The notes beneath the pieces are model-generated. The model was not told the origin of the DNA. It ran no database searches and worked only from the letters and a program-made list of their open reading frames with translations. This document shows, one piece after another, positions 35,424-43,944 of a stretch of DNA of 64,000 nt. A program made the translations under genes and the position numbers. Source of the DNA: Candidatus Geothrix skivensis (GTDB taxonomy: Bacteria > Acidobacteriota > Holophagae > Holophagales > Holophagaceae); the NCBI GenBank assembly GCA_016721195.1, contig JADKIO010000006.1, positions 372,001 through 436,000 on the forward strand. Direction: 5' to 3'. Position 1 is the stretch's first letter. The number at the start of each line of letters is the position of its first letter.

Positions 35424-36302
35424 ATGCAGCAACCAATCAAGCGGCTGGGTGAACTGCTCGTGGAGAGCGGGCTCATCACCCCTGCCCAACTGCAGAGCGC
35501 CATCACCCACCAGAAGATCGCCCGGGGGCGTCTGGGCAGCAACCTGGTGGCGCTGGGCTACATCTCCGAAGAAGTGCTGATGGACTTCCTGAGCCAGCAG
35601 ACCGGGGTGCCGCGGATGGACGTGCGCAACATCGAGGTGCCGCCCCAGATCCTCAAGCTCGTGCCCCACCGCCTGGCCGATCAGTTCACGGTGCTTCCCA
35701 TCACCACCAAGGAGCCCAAGTCCCTGGTCCTGGCCATGTCCGATCCCTCGGACCTCAACGCCATCGATAGCGCCCGCTTCGCCTCGGGGCTCAACGTCGA
35801 GCCCGTGGTGGCCTCCCATAGCGCTCTGAAGAAGGCCATTGCCGATCTCTACCGCCACCAGGAAGCTCCCACTGGGGCCCTGACGGTGGAGCTGGGCCGC
35901 GACTTCAACCAGGAGGACGCCCTTCCGGTGACCTTCTCCCTGGCCCCCATGGCCGTGCCCGCCCCGGCACCTTCCCAGCCAGCGGCCTTTCCCCGGGACC
36001 CCTTCTTCGACAGCCCCGCTGCACAAACCCAGCCGGTGAACATCGACCCCTTCGGGCTCTTCGACCCGACCCGGGTCACACCCCCGCCGGCGCCCGTACC
36101 CCAGGTGAGCCCGGGCCTCGTCCATAGCCGGACCTCGGGACAGACCGCCCGGCGCCTGGAAACCTACCAGACCCGGACCCTGGTGCTGGGGCTGATCCGG
36201 CTCTTCCAGCGCCGCGGCATCATCGGGGATGACGAGCTCCAGCGCCTGCTCACGAACCTGGTCGAGGCCGGCGAGCTCAAGGACGACGACAAGATCGGTT
36301 AG
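35424..36302 (+). CDS. stand-alone MshEN-domain protein (probable c-di-GMP effector)
   Basis: A 292-residue protein with the N-terminal domain of type II secretion/type IV pilus ATPases (MshEN/T2SSE_N) but no ATPase. The two halves of the c-di-GMP motif are both present: RLGELLVESGLITPAQLQSA, closing with Ile and THQ, and RLGSNLVALGYISEEVLMDF, closing with LSQQ. A second subdomain (about 60-150, LVLAMSDPSDLNAIDSARFA) follows, then a Pro-rich linker (about 170-230) and a helical C-terminus (about 240-290). Binding of c-di-GMP is inferred from motif agreement. It is divergent from the phosphotransferase-like gene; no pilus genes are nearby. Confidence 0.85.
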   Translation: MQQPIKRLGELLVESGLITPAQLQSAITHQKIARGRLGSNLVALGYISEEVLMDFLSQQTGVPRMDVRNIEVPPQILKLVPHRLADQFTVLPITTKEPKSLVLAMSDPSDLNAIDSARFASGLNVEPVVASHSALKKAIADLYRHQEAPTGALTVELGRDFNQEDALPVTFSLAPMAVPAPAPSQPAAFPRDPFFDSPAAQTQPVNIDPFGLFDPTRVTPPPAPVPQVSPGLVHSRTSGQTARRLETYQTRTLVLGLIRLFQRRGIIGDDELQRLLTNLVEAGELKDDDKIG

Positions 36303-36342
36303 TTCTCCAGTTCCCCGACCGCCGGGTGGAGTAACGAACCGG

Positions 36343-36408
36343 CTAGTTCTCGACTTTCAAGATGGCCAGGAAAGCCTCCTGGGGAATCTCTACGTTGCCG
36401 ATGGATCT
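36343..36408 (-). pseudogene. fossil of a second lepA 3' end
   Basis: Minus-strand reading gives RSIGNVEIPQEAFLAILKVE, then Asn and a stop: exactly the last 21 residues of LepA (MKSIGNVEIPQEAFLAILKV and onward) apart from Lys to Arg at the first position. Many third positions differ from the lepA gene 115 bp upstream (GTA/GTG, ATT/ATC, CAG/CAA, GCT/GCC, TTG/CTC). Upstream of it the similarity stops. The synonymous-only divergence shows that it evolved as part of a coding lepA before being cut off. The rest of the 36303-36523 gap holds only small hairpins. Confidence 0.75.
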
Positions 36409-36523
36409 CACTCGGCCCGTCCTGGGCCTCGCCCCTACGGGGTCATGCGCTTCGCGCACGGTGGGCCTTCGCTCCTGCTTCGGCCTCATCTCTAGAAGGT
36501 GGTCCATCTAGGCCGCTCGAATC

Positions 36524-38341
36524 CTAGTTTTCGACCTTGAGGATCGCAAGGAAGGCCTCTTGGGGGATCTCCACGTTGCCGATGGACTTCATCCTCTTTT
36601 TGCCCTCTTTCTGCTTGTTGAGGAGCTTCTTCTTGCGGCTGACGTCGCCGCCGTAGCACTTGGCGAGGACGTCCTTGCGGCGGGCCTTCACATTGGTGCG
36701 GGCGATGATCTTGCTGCCGATGGCGGCCTGGATGGCCACGTCGAACATCTGCTGGTGGATGACTTCCTTCATCTTCTGACAGAGGGCCAGGCCCAGCGCC
36801 TGGCTCTTGGCCCGGTGCACCAGGATCGAGAGGGCGTCCACGGGCTCGGCGTTCACCAGGATGTCCATCTTCACCAGGTCGGATTCGGTGTAGTGCTTCA
36901 TGTGGTAGTCGAAGCTGGCATAGCCCTTGGAGACGGACTTGAGCTTGTCGTAGAAGTCCAGCACCACTTCGTTCAGGGGCAGCTCATAGACCAGCATCAC
37001 CCGGTCCTGGCTCAGGTACTCGAGCTTCTGCTGGAGACCCCGGCGCTCCTCGCAGAGCTTGATGAGGCCGCCCACGAAGTCCGTGCGGGTGAGGATGGTG
37101 GCCTCGATGATGGGTTCCTCGATGGTGGCGATCTTCTGCAGGGGTGGCAGCCTGGAAGGGTTGTCGACCGAGACCTCGGAACCGTCCGTCAGGTGCACGT
37201 GGTAGCGCACGCTGGGGGCCGTGGTGATGAGGTCGAGGTCGAACTCCCGCTCCAGGCGCTCCTGCACGATCTCCATGTGGAGCAGGCCCAGGAATCCGCA
37301 GCGGAAGCCGAAGCCCAGGGCCGTCGAGGTCTCGGGCTCGTAGGTGAAGCTGCTGTCGTTGAGCCGCAGCTTGTCCATGGCGTTGCGCAGGTTCTCGAAG
37401 TCGTCGCTGGAGGTGGGGAAGATCCCCGCGAAGACCACGGGCTGGATCTCCTTGAAGCCCTTCAGCATCTCGGTGGCAGGCTTGGTGGTCAGCGTCACGG
37501 CGTGGGTGACGGTGTCGCCCACCTTCACGTCCACCAGCGACCGGATGTTGGCCACCAGGTAGCCGACTTCCCCCACGGACAGGGCTTCCTGCTTATCCAT
37601 CTTGGGATCGAAGATGCCGATCTCGTCCACCCGGTGCTCGCTGCCCGTGGACATGAAGCGGATCGTATCCCCGGCCTTGATGGTGCCATTCATCACGCGG
37701 ATGAGGTTCACCACGCCGCGGTAGGCGTCGTAGTAGCAGTCGAAGACCAGGGCCTGCAGGGGCGCGTCGGGGTTGCCCTTGGGGGCGGGGATGCACTTCA
37801 CGATCTGCTCCAGCACCTGGTCGCAGTTCAGCCCGGTCTTGGCACTGACGTTGACGGCGTGGGCCGTGTCCACCAGGCCGATGACCGTGTCGATCTGCTC
37901 CAGCACCCGGACGGGGTCCGAGCTGGGCAGGTCCGTCTTGTTCAGCACCGGGAAGACTTCCAGGCCATTCTCCAGGGCCAGGTAGGCATTGGCCAGGGTC
38001 TGGGCCTCCACCCCCTGGGTGGAATCCACCACCAGGATGGCCCCCTCACAGGCGGCCAGGCTGCGGCTCACCTCATAGGTGAAGTCCACGTGGCCCGGCG
38101 TATCGATGAGGTTCAGGGTGTAGGTCTTGCCGTCCAGGGCCGGGTATTTCAGGGTCACCGCATGGGCCTTGATGGTGATGCCGCGTTCCCGCTCCAGGTC
38201 CATGTCGTCCAGGATCTGCGCCTGCATGTCCCGTCCCGCCACGGTCTTGGTCAACTCCAACAGGCGGTCTGCCAGGGTGGACTTGCCATGGTCGATGTGG
38301 GCGACGATGGAAAAATTGCGGATCAGGGCTGGATCTGACAC
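36524..38341 (-). CDS. lepA: elongation factor 4 (LepA)
   Basis: A 605-residue translational GTPase that back-translocates or remodels stalled ribosomes. The start is GTG at 38341 (GAGG upstream). G motifs: AHIDHGKSTL (G1), RGITIKAHAV (G2), DTPGHVDF (G3), NKTDLPSSD (G4). Domain II, the EF-G-like domains and the LepA-specific C-terminal domain (IIARTNVKARRKDVLAKCYGGDVSRKKKLL) are complete. No lepB follows; the response regulator gene is divergent. A 21-codon fossil of another lepA end lies just downstream. Confidence 0.97.
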   Translation of the reverse strand: MSDPALIRNFSIVAHIDHGKSTLADRLLELTKTVAGRDMQAQILDDMDLERERGITIKAHAVTLKYPALDGKTYTLNLIDTPGHVDFTYEVSRSLAACEGAILVVDSTQGVEAQTLANAYLALENGLEVFPVLNKTDLPSSDPVRVLEQIDTVIGLVDTAHAVNVSAKTGLNCDQVLEQIVKCIPAPKGNPDAPLQALVFDCYYDAYRGVVNLIRVMNGTIKAGDTIRFMSTGSEHRVDEIGIFDPKMDKQEALSVGEVGYLVANIRSLVDVKVGDTVTHAVTLTTKPATEMLKGFKEIQPVVFAGIFPTSSDDFENLRNAMDKLRLNDSSFTYEPETSTALGFGFRCGFLGLLHMEIVQERLEREFDLDLITTAPSVRYHVHLTDGSEVSVDNPSRLPPLQKIATIEEPIIEATILTRTDFVGGLIKLCEERRGLQQKLEYLSQDRVMLVYELPLNEVVLDFYDKLKSVSKGYASFDYHMKHYTESDLVKMDILVNAEPVDALSILVHRAKSQALGLALCQKMKEVIHQQMFDVAIQAAIGSKIIARTNVKARRKDVLAKCYGGDVSRKKKLLNKQKEGKKRMKSIGNVEIPQEAFLAILKVEN

Positions 38342-38477
38342 TGAGGAACCTCGAACCTGCCATTGTATCGTTGGAAACCGTCAAATCCTTCGGAGATTTA
38401 CCAGCCCAAGGTTCATCCTCCGGTTGATCGCAGACGATAGGCCCCTTAACCTCAAGACACGAGTGCAAGGAGTCAGC

Positions 38478-39284
38478 TTGACCCATTTCGAGTCCCCCAT
38501 GACCATCCTGATGGTGGAGGACAATGCCCTCCAGCGGCGGCAGATCGAGGCGCAGCTGCAGCCCTTGGGCCACCGGCTCATCGTGGCGTCCAATGGCCAG
38601 GAGGCGCTCGATCGGATGAAGGTCGCCCTGCCCGACCTGGTCATCATGGACGCCGTCATGCCCTCCATGGATGGCTTCAAGGCCTGCGAAATGATCAAGT
38701 CCGATCCCCGCACCGCGGGGGTCCCGGTCATCGTGCTCACGGCCCTGAGCCGGGATGCCAAGGACCGGAGCTACACGGCGGGCGCCGATGACTTCCTGCG
38801 GAAGCCGGCCAACAACCTGCTGCTCCAGGTCCGGGTGCAGACGCACCTGAAGATCCACGAGCTGGCCCGCCAGACGGGCGCCCCCGCCGCGGCCAGGGCC
38901 AAGGTGCTGGTGGTATCGGCCAGCTCCCTGATCCGCTCCCAGGTCCAGAACCACTGCGGCCGGGACCAGGCCCAGTTCCTGGAAGCCCAGGGGGAGGGCC
39001 AGGCCCGGGCCCAGATCATGGCCCACCGGCCTGAGGTCATGGTGCTGGACACGGAGCTGCTGGAAGGCAGCGCCCAGAGCCTGGCCGTGGATATCCACGA
39101 ATCCGAGGAGCTGAGGGGCATGCCCATCCTGCTGCTGCACGCCCCGGGGGAGCTGGAGACCTGGTCGAGGCTCCAGCAGCCGGTGGCGGATGCCCTGGAG
39201 AAGCCGCTGGTGGCCCCGGAAACCCGCCGCCGCGTGGCCCTGCTCAGCCGGCTCGCCCAGCTGCAGAAGCTCGTCCAGGCATGA
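38478..39284 (+). CDS. response regulator with two receiver-type domains
   Basis: A 268-residue response regulator. The best start is TTG at 38478, five bases after AAGGAG, extending the frame seven codons ahead of the ATG at 38499. The first receiver is complete: Glu14-Asp15, phospho-acceptor Asp58 (VIMDAVMPSMDG), Thr88 and Lys109 (FLRKPANN). The second half (about 135-255, AKVLVVSASSLIRSQV, then VMVLDTELL, PILLLHAP, ALEKPL) is a degenerate receiver with Asp but a weak acidic pair. It has no DNA-binding or enzymatic output. It overlaps the next gene by ATGA. Confidence 0.85.
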   Translation: MTHFESPMTILMVEDNALQRRQIEAQLQPLGHRLIVASNGQEALDRMKVALPDLVIMDAVMPSMDGFKACEMIKSDPRTAGVPVIVLTALSRDAKDRSYTAGADDFLRKPANNLLLQVRVQTHLKIHELARQTGAPAAARAKVLVVSASSLIRSQVQNHCGRDQAQFLEAQGEGQARAQIMAHRPEVMVLDTELLEGSAQSLAVDIHESEELRGMPILLLHAPGELETWSRLQQPVADALEKPLVAPETRRRVALLSRLAQLQKLVQA

Positions 39285-40756
39285 TCCGGGCCTTCGCCCT
39301 CGGGCTGCTGGCAACCGTCCTTCCTGCCGCGCCCATCCAGGGCCGGGTCACGGATGGCCGGAGCGGTCTGGCGGGGGTTCGCGTATTCCCGGACCGGCAG
39401 CCGCGGGTCTCCCCAGCGGGCGACCTGCCCGTGGCCATCACCGATGCCTCGGGACGCTTCTCCCTCGACCTGGAGGCTGAAGACGGGGTCCTCGTTCTGG
39501 AGAAGGACGGCTGGCGCCGGGACCTGGTGCCCGCCGCCGAATGGTCCCGGGAGCTGGTGCTGCGGCCCGAGCCCGGGTTCCGGAAGGAAGCCGTCTTCCT
39601 GGTGCGCCTGGACTTCACGGATGAGGCCTCGAAGCTGCCGGACGGCGCCCTCCGGGAGCTGCTCTTCTCCCGCCGGCCCGGGGTCGCCAGTGCGGCGAAC
39701 TACCTCTACGAGGTGAGCAAGGGTGGGCTCTCTCTCGTGGAGGGACAGTTCCTGAAGTTGCGGAGCGCCGAGCATCCGAAGCCCAGGGCCGATGGTCAGG
39801 TATCCGCCATGGCCCGTTGGGTGCTGGAGCGCCTGCAGGGCGAGGAACTCGGGGCCTGTGATCGTGTGGACAACCGCAGAGGCGCCGACCGTCAGGACGG
39901 GAAGCCCGATCATCTCTGGATCATCACCCCCGGCCATCCCCAATCCGTCACCGCCGACGAGGCCCATCTCAAGGCCGTGAGCCTGCTCATGCCCCTGCCC
40001 TGGAACCAGCACCAGCGCTGGCCCCTGCTCTTCATGACCGAGGAAGTGCCCCTGGGCAACATCGTTCACGAGGCCTTCCATGCCATGGGCGAGCACCGGG
40101 TGGACGACCTCTACCTGGAGGACGGCTCGGCACCGACCGCTGGCATATGGGACCTCATGGACGGGGGCCAGTACCGGGGCTGGGACCGCTCCCATCCGGA
40201 CCTGGGGCCCTGGGTGGAGGACACGGGCTACAGCCCTTCGCACCCCATGGCCTGGGTGCGCTCCGAGCTCTGGTACCGGGGTCATTTCCACAGCAGCATC
40301 GCGCGGCTGGCCGTGAAGGGCCGCTCCTGGGAGGGCTGGATCGCACCGGTGTCCCGGGCCCCCGGGGCCGATCCCCAGTGGGTGACGGTGCCCGACCCGC
40401 GCAGGAAGGGTCGCTTCTTCAGCCTGGAGGTCCGCCGGCCCTGGGGCTTCGAGCGGGGCCGCATCGGCGGTCGCTTCGGCCCGGGCCACCAGGGCCTGGT
40501 GGTGGCCCTCGTGGATCCTTCCCTGCTGACCCATGGCCACCCCAGAGGACCCGTCCGAGTCGTCGATGCCCATCCGGGCTCCCCAGAACCCCCCAAGCCG
40601 CGGCTCCCCCTCCGCCTCTGGGAGCTGGACGACGCCGCATTCAGCCTGGGCCCCGGAGAGAACCCGAAGGGCCGCAGCGGCCCCCTCTCATGGGAAGTGC
40701 TGGAGACCGATGCCGGGGGTCGCATGCGGGTGCGCCTGGCCCTGGATCGCAGATAG
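39281..40756 (+). CDS. secreted M6-like zinc metallopeptidase
   Basis: A 491-residue exported protein. A signal peptide (about 1-17) is followed by a carboxypeptidase-regulatory-like domain (IQGRVTDGRSGLAGVRVF, DASGRFSLDLEAED), then a peptidase domain. The zinc site is NIVHEAFHAMGEHRVDDLY (His263, Glu264, His267, likely Asp at 275-276), with the Met turn in GIWDLMDGG. This is the HExxHxxG...D pattern of M6 (immune inhibitor A-like) peptidases. The C-terminal region is beta-rich. Translation is coupled to the upstream response regulator by the ATGA overlap, an odd pairing. Confidence 0.8.
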   Translation: MIRAFALGLLATVLPAAPIQGRVTDGRSGLAGVRVFPDRQPRVSPAGDLPVAITDASGRFSLDLEAEDGVLVLEKDGWRRDLVPAAEWSRELVLRPEPGFRKEAVFLVRLDFTDEASKLPDGALRELLFSRRPGVASAANYLYEVSKGGLSLVEGQFLKLRSAEHPKPRADGQVSAMARWVLERLQGEELGACDRVDNRRGADRQDGKPDHLWIITPGHPQSVTADEAHLKAVSLLMPLPWNQHQRWPLLFMTEEVPLGNIVHEAFHAMGEHRVDDLYLEDGSAPTAGIWDLMDGGQYRGWDRSHPDLGPWVEDTGYSPSHPMAWVRSELWYRGHFHSSIARLAVKGRSWEGWIAPVSRAPGADPQWVTVPDPRRKGRFFSLEVRRPWGFERGRIGGRFGPGHQGLVVALVDPSLLTHGHPRGPVRVVDAHPGSPEPPKPRLPLRLWELDDAAFSLGPGENPKGRSGPLSWEVLETDAGGRMRVRLALDRR

Positions 40757-40776
40757 CCCCCGTTGCTGGAGTCCCC

Positions 40777-41244
40777 ATGCGCTCTGCCCTGCTGCTCTGT
40801 GCCACGCTCGCCCTCCCGGCCCAGTCGCCGGCGGAAAGGGCCGTGGCCGCGGTGCTGGACGACTGGCACCTGGCAGCCGCCCAGGCTGATGAGCGCCGCT
40901 ACTTCGGCCACTTGGCCGAAGGCGCCGTGTTCCTGGGCACCGACGCCACCGAGCGCTGGCCAAAGGCAGCCTTCCAGGCCTGGGCCCATCCCATCTTCCA
41001 GAGGGGCAAGGCCTGGAGTTTCAGGGCCACCCGGCGGGCGATCACGGTGGCCCCGGATGGGCGCTCCGCCTGGTTCGATGAGGACCTGGAAACTCCGAAC
41101 CTGGGGCCGGCCCGGGGCAGCGGCGTGCTGACGATGGACCGGGGGCGCTGGCTGATCCAGCAGTACAACCTCAGCGTCCCCATCCCGAACGCCCTGATGA
41201 AGTCGGTGAAGGCCCAGATCGAGGCCCATGGAAAAACCCCCTGA
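40777..41244 (+). CDS. exported NTF2-like (SnoaL/DUF4440-type) protein
   Basis: A 155-residue protein with a short signal peptide (MRSALLLCATLALPAQS). It has an NTF2-like fold pattern: an N-terminal helix with VLDDWHLAAAQADERRYFGH, then FLGTDATERWPKAAFQAWAH, and a final strand pair (GVLTMDRGRWLIQQYNLSV). Proteins of this type are often annotated as nuclear transport factor 2 or ketosteroid isomerase-like, with varied or unknown roles. It starts 20 bp after the M6-like peptidase and is followed by the M28 peptidase, so the four genes from 38478 to 42643 are likely one operon. Confidence 0.8.
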   Translation: MRSALLLCATLALPAQSPAERAVAAVLDDWHLAAAQADERRYFGHLAEGAVFLGTDATERWPKAAFQAWAHPIFQRGKAWSFRATRRAITVAPDGRSAWFDEDLETPNLGPARGSGVLTMDRGRWLIQQYNLSVPIPNALMKSVKAQIEAHGKTP

Positions 41245-41272
41245 AGGGGCTGCCTGCCAAGTAAGATCAGGC

Positions 41273-42643
41273 ATGAATCCCGGCCGCTGCCTCCTCGCCT
41301 GTCTCATGACCGCCGGCCTCGGCGCGCAGTCCCCGCCCGAGGCCCTGCGCGCGACTGCGGAGCGCCTCAAGGTCGAGGCCTTCCGCACGAACGGCGCCTA
41401 CGAAGACCTGGCCTGGCTCTGCGATCGCATCGGCCACCGGCTGTCGGGCTCGCCCCAGTTGGATGAGGCCATCCGCTGGGCCCATACCCGGCTGCTGGCC
41501 GCGGGCCTCAGCAATGTCCACCTGGAGCCCGTGATGGTGCCGCACTGGGTGCGGGGCCGGGAGGCGGCCGCCCTGCTGCAGCCGACGCCCCATCGCATCA
41601 ACCTCCTGGGCCTCGGCGGCAGCGTGGGCACGCCCCCCGGCGGCCTCACGGCGGACGTGCTGGTGGTGGGTTCCTTCGATGAGCTGGATCGGCTCGGCGC
41701 CTCGGCCAAGGGCAGGATCGTGCTCTTCGACGTGCCCTACAAGGGCTACGGGCCCACGGTGGCCTACCGTCACGATGGCGCGGCGAAGGCGGCCCGGCAT
41801 GGCGCCGTGGCGGCCCTGGTGCGCTCCGTGGGCCCCGTGAGCCTGGACACGCCCCACACGGGCCTCATGGACTACGTTCCCGGCGTTCCCAGGATTCCCG
41901 CCGCCGCCGTGACCATCGAGACCGCCACCCAGATGCGCCGCATGCAGCAGCGGGGCGAGCGCATCCAGATGCGGCTCGAGATGGGGGCGAAGACCCTGCC
42001 GGACGCCCCTTCCGCCAATGTGGTGGCCGAGATCCGCGGCACCGAGAAGCCCGAGGAGGTCATCATCCTCAGCGGCCACCTGGACAGCTGGGACGTGGGC
42101 CAGGGCGCCCAGGACGACGGTGCCGGTTGTGTCATGGCCATGGAGGCGGCCCGGCTCATCCAGAGCCTGGGCCTCAAGCCCCGCCGCACCATCCGCGTGG
42201 TGCTCTGGACCAACGAGGAGAACGGCCTGCGGGGGGGCCTGGCCTACCGGGATGCCCACCGTGCCGAGTTCGGCAACATCATCGCCGCCGTGGAAGCGGA
42301 TCACGGCGCCGAGCGGGTGAAGGCCTTCCACTTGGAGCTGACCAAGGTCAGCGAGGAGGCCAGGATTTCCGCACTGGCTTCCATGAAGGACACCCTGGGC
42401 GCCCTCATGGCACCCTTCGGCGTCACCTTCCAGTTGGGGGGATCGGGTGCTGACGTGAGCCCCATGGTGGCCGAAGGGGTGCCTGGCATTGGCGTGGAGC
42501 ATGCGGGCAAGCACTACTTCGACGTCCACCACACCGAGGCCGACACCTTCGACAAGGTCAACAAGGATGACCTGGCCTTCAACGCCGCGGCCCTGGCCAC
42601 CTTCGCCTTTGCCCTGGCCCAGTCCGACCTCAGGTTCCGCTAG
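41273..42643 (+). CDS. secreted M28-family zinc aminopeptidase/carboxypeptidase
   Basis: A 456-residue exported peptidase. The ATG at 41273 begins a signal peptide (MNPGRCLLACLMTAGLGAQS). A PA insert domain is visible at about 110-230. The M28 metal site is complete: His269 (SGHLDSWDVG), bridging Asp281 (GAQDDGAG), catalytic Glu in TNEENG (315/316), Asp343 (EADHG) and His420 (VHHTEADTFDKV). The overall plan matches plasma glutamate carboxypeptidase (carboxypeptidase Q)-like enzymes. It is convergent with the GAF kinase gene, sharing CTAG at the stops. Confidence 0.93.
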   Translation: MNPGRCLLACLMTAGLGAQSPPEALRATAERLKVEAFRTNGAYEDLAWLCDRIGHRLSGSPQLDEAIRWAHTRLLAAGLSNVHLEPVMVPHWVRGREAAALLQPTPHRINLLGLGGSVGTPPGGLTADVLVVGSFDELDRLGASAKGRIVLFDVPYKGYGPTVAYRHDGAAKAARHGAVAALVRSVGPVSLDTPHTGLMDYVPGVPRIPAAAVTIETATQMRRMQQRGERIQMRLEMGAKTLPDAPSANVVAEIRGTEKPEEVIILSGHLDSWDVGQGAQDDGAGCVMAMEAARLIQSLGLKPRRTIRVVLWTNEENGLRGGLAYRDAHRAEFGNIIAAVEADHGAERVKAFHLELTKVSEEARISALASMKDTLGALMAPFGVTFQLGGSGADVSPMVAEGVPGIGVEHAGKHYFDVHHTEADTFDKVNKDDLAFNAAALATFAFALAQSDLRFR

Positions 42644-43920
42644 GACGGCTGGGGGATCACCAGGGTGAACTCGGCCCAGCGACCCTGTTCGGAGTCCGCC
42701 TCCAGCCGCCCGCCGTGGAGGCGGACGATGCGCCAGGCGGTGTAGAGGCCCAGGCCGGTGCCCTTCTTGGCCCGCAGCTCCGGGGCCTGGAGCCGGCTGA
42801 ACCTGCGGAAGAGCCGGGTCCGTTCCTCAGGGGCCCAGCCTGGCCCTTCGTTGAAGCTGCTCACCAGGAATCCCTCCGCATCCTGCCTGGCCTTCAGGCG
42901 GATCAGGCCGCCGGGGCGGCCATACTTGGCGGCGTTGCCCAGGAGGTTCGTGACCACGATCCGCAGGAGGGCTGGATCCGCTTCAACTTCCATTGATCCT
43001 GAGGGGTAGTCCCGCTCCAGGTGCTGCTGGTTCTCCTCGAACATGGGCAGGACCAGTTCGAGGGCCGGCTCCAGGACCTCCGCCACCAGGTCCATCCGGC
43101 GCGGGCTCGGTATCAGCTCCCCACCCTCCATCCGGGCCAGGTCCAGGTAGTCCCTCACGAGATCCAGGAGGTACTCGCCCTTCCGCATCAGGTTGTCCAG
43201 CTTGGCTACCTGCCGTGGGTCGAGCGGCCCCAGGTAGCCCATGGCCAGCACCCGGGCGTCGGTGATCATGCTCGCCACGGGGTTCTTCAGCTCATGGCTC
43301 ACGAAGCCGAGCATCTCCGAAAAGGCCTGGTTCGAGGCCTGGAGCTGCTCGATGCGCCAGGCCTTCTCCACCGCCTGGGACAGGCGCTCGGCCAGGGCCT
43401 GCCAGAGGCGCACGTGGTGGGCCGTGTAGCTGTGGGGATTTCTGGAGCTGAGGAAGACCAGACCCACCGACCGGCCTTCCACCGTCAGGGCACAGGTCAT
43501 GCTGGAGCGCACCCCTTCCTTGACCAGCAGGGCCGTCGCGGCGCTGCGGGGGTGTTCCTGGAGGTACATGGCCAGGTCGTGGATGAGGCGGGGGGACCCG
43601 CTGTCCAGCACCCGCTGCAGGCTCGACTGGCTGAGGTCCTCCGAGTAGCCCTGCTTCAGGTGGACGGGTTCGTAGAGGGCCCGGGTCCAGTGCGCGGCCA
43701 CCCGGCGCCCCTCATCCTCGAGGAAGGCCAGTCCCAGGCGATCGCAGGGGCAGAGGTTCCGGATCGCGTCGAAGAGGAAGTCCATGAGCCGGTCCAGGCT
43801 GAGGGCCGCCGCGATCTTCTGATTGACGTGGTCCAGGATGGCCTGTTCTTCCGGCGGAAAGGGCTCAGGCTCCTCTGGCCTGGCCGGGAGGAACTGGAGC
43901 GTGGGGTTGGATTCGACCAT
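42640..43920 (-). CDS. GAF-domain sensor histidine kinase (cytosolic)
   Basis: A 426-residue soluble histidine kinase. A GAF domain (about 25-190: LDRLMDFLFDAIRNLCPCDRLG, then SSMTCALTVEGRSVGLVFLSS) is followed by the H box with His209 (FVSHELKNPVASM), the N box (VTNLLGNAAKYG), a G1-like NEGPGWAPEE and G2 GTGLGLYTAW. It has no membrane segment. It is followed upstream by the HDOD protein gene 24 bp away in the same direction; kinase-HDOD pairs are common in signalling operons, so a functional link is plausible. Confidence 0.93.
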   Translation of the reverse strand: MVESNPTLQFLPARPEEPEPFPPEEQAILDHVNQKIAAALSLDRLMDFLFDAIRNLCPCDRLGLAFLEDEGRRVAAHWTRALYEPVHLKQGYSEDLSQSSLQRVLDSGSPRLIHDLAMYLQEHPRSAATALLVKEGVRSSMTCALTVEGRSVGLVFLSSRNPHSYTAHHVRLWQALAERLSQAVEKAWRIEQLQASNQAFSEMLGFVSHELKNPVASMITDARVLAMGYLGPLDPRQVAKLDNLMRKGEYLLDLVRDYLDLARMEGGELIPSPRRMDLVAEVLEPALELVLPMFEENQQHLERDYPSGSMEVEADPALLRIVVTNLLGNAAKYGRPGGLIRLKARQDAEGFLVSSFNEGPGWAPEERTRLFRRFSRLQAPELRAKKGTGLGLYTAWRIVRLHGGRLEADSEQGRWAEFTLVIPQPS

Positions 43921-43944
43921 GGCTTCTTCTCTTCCGAGCGGCCT

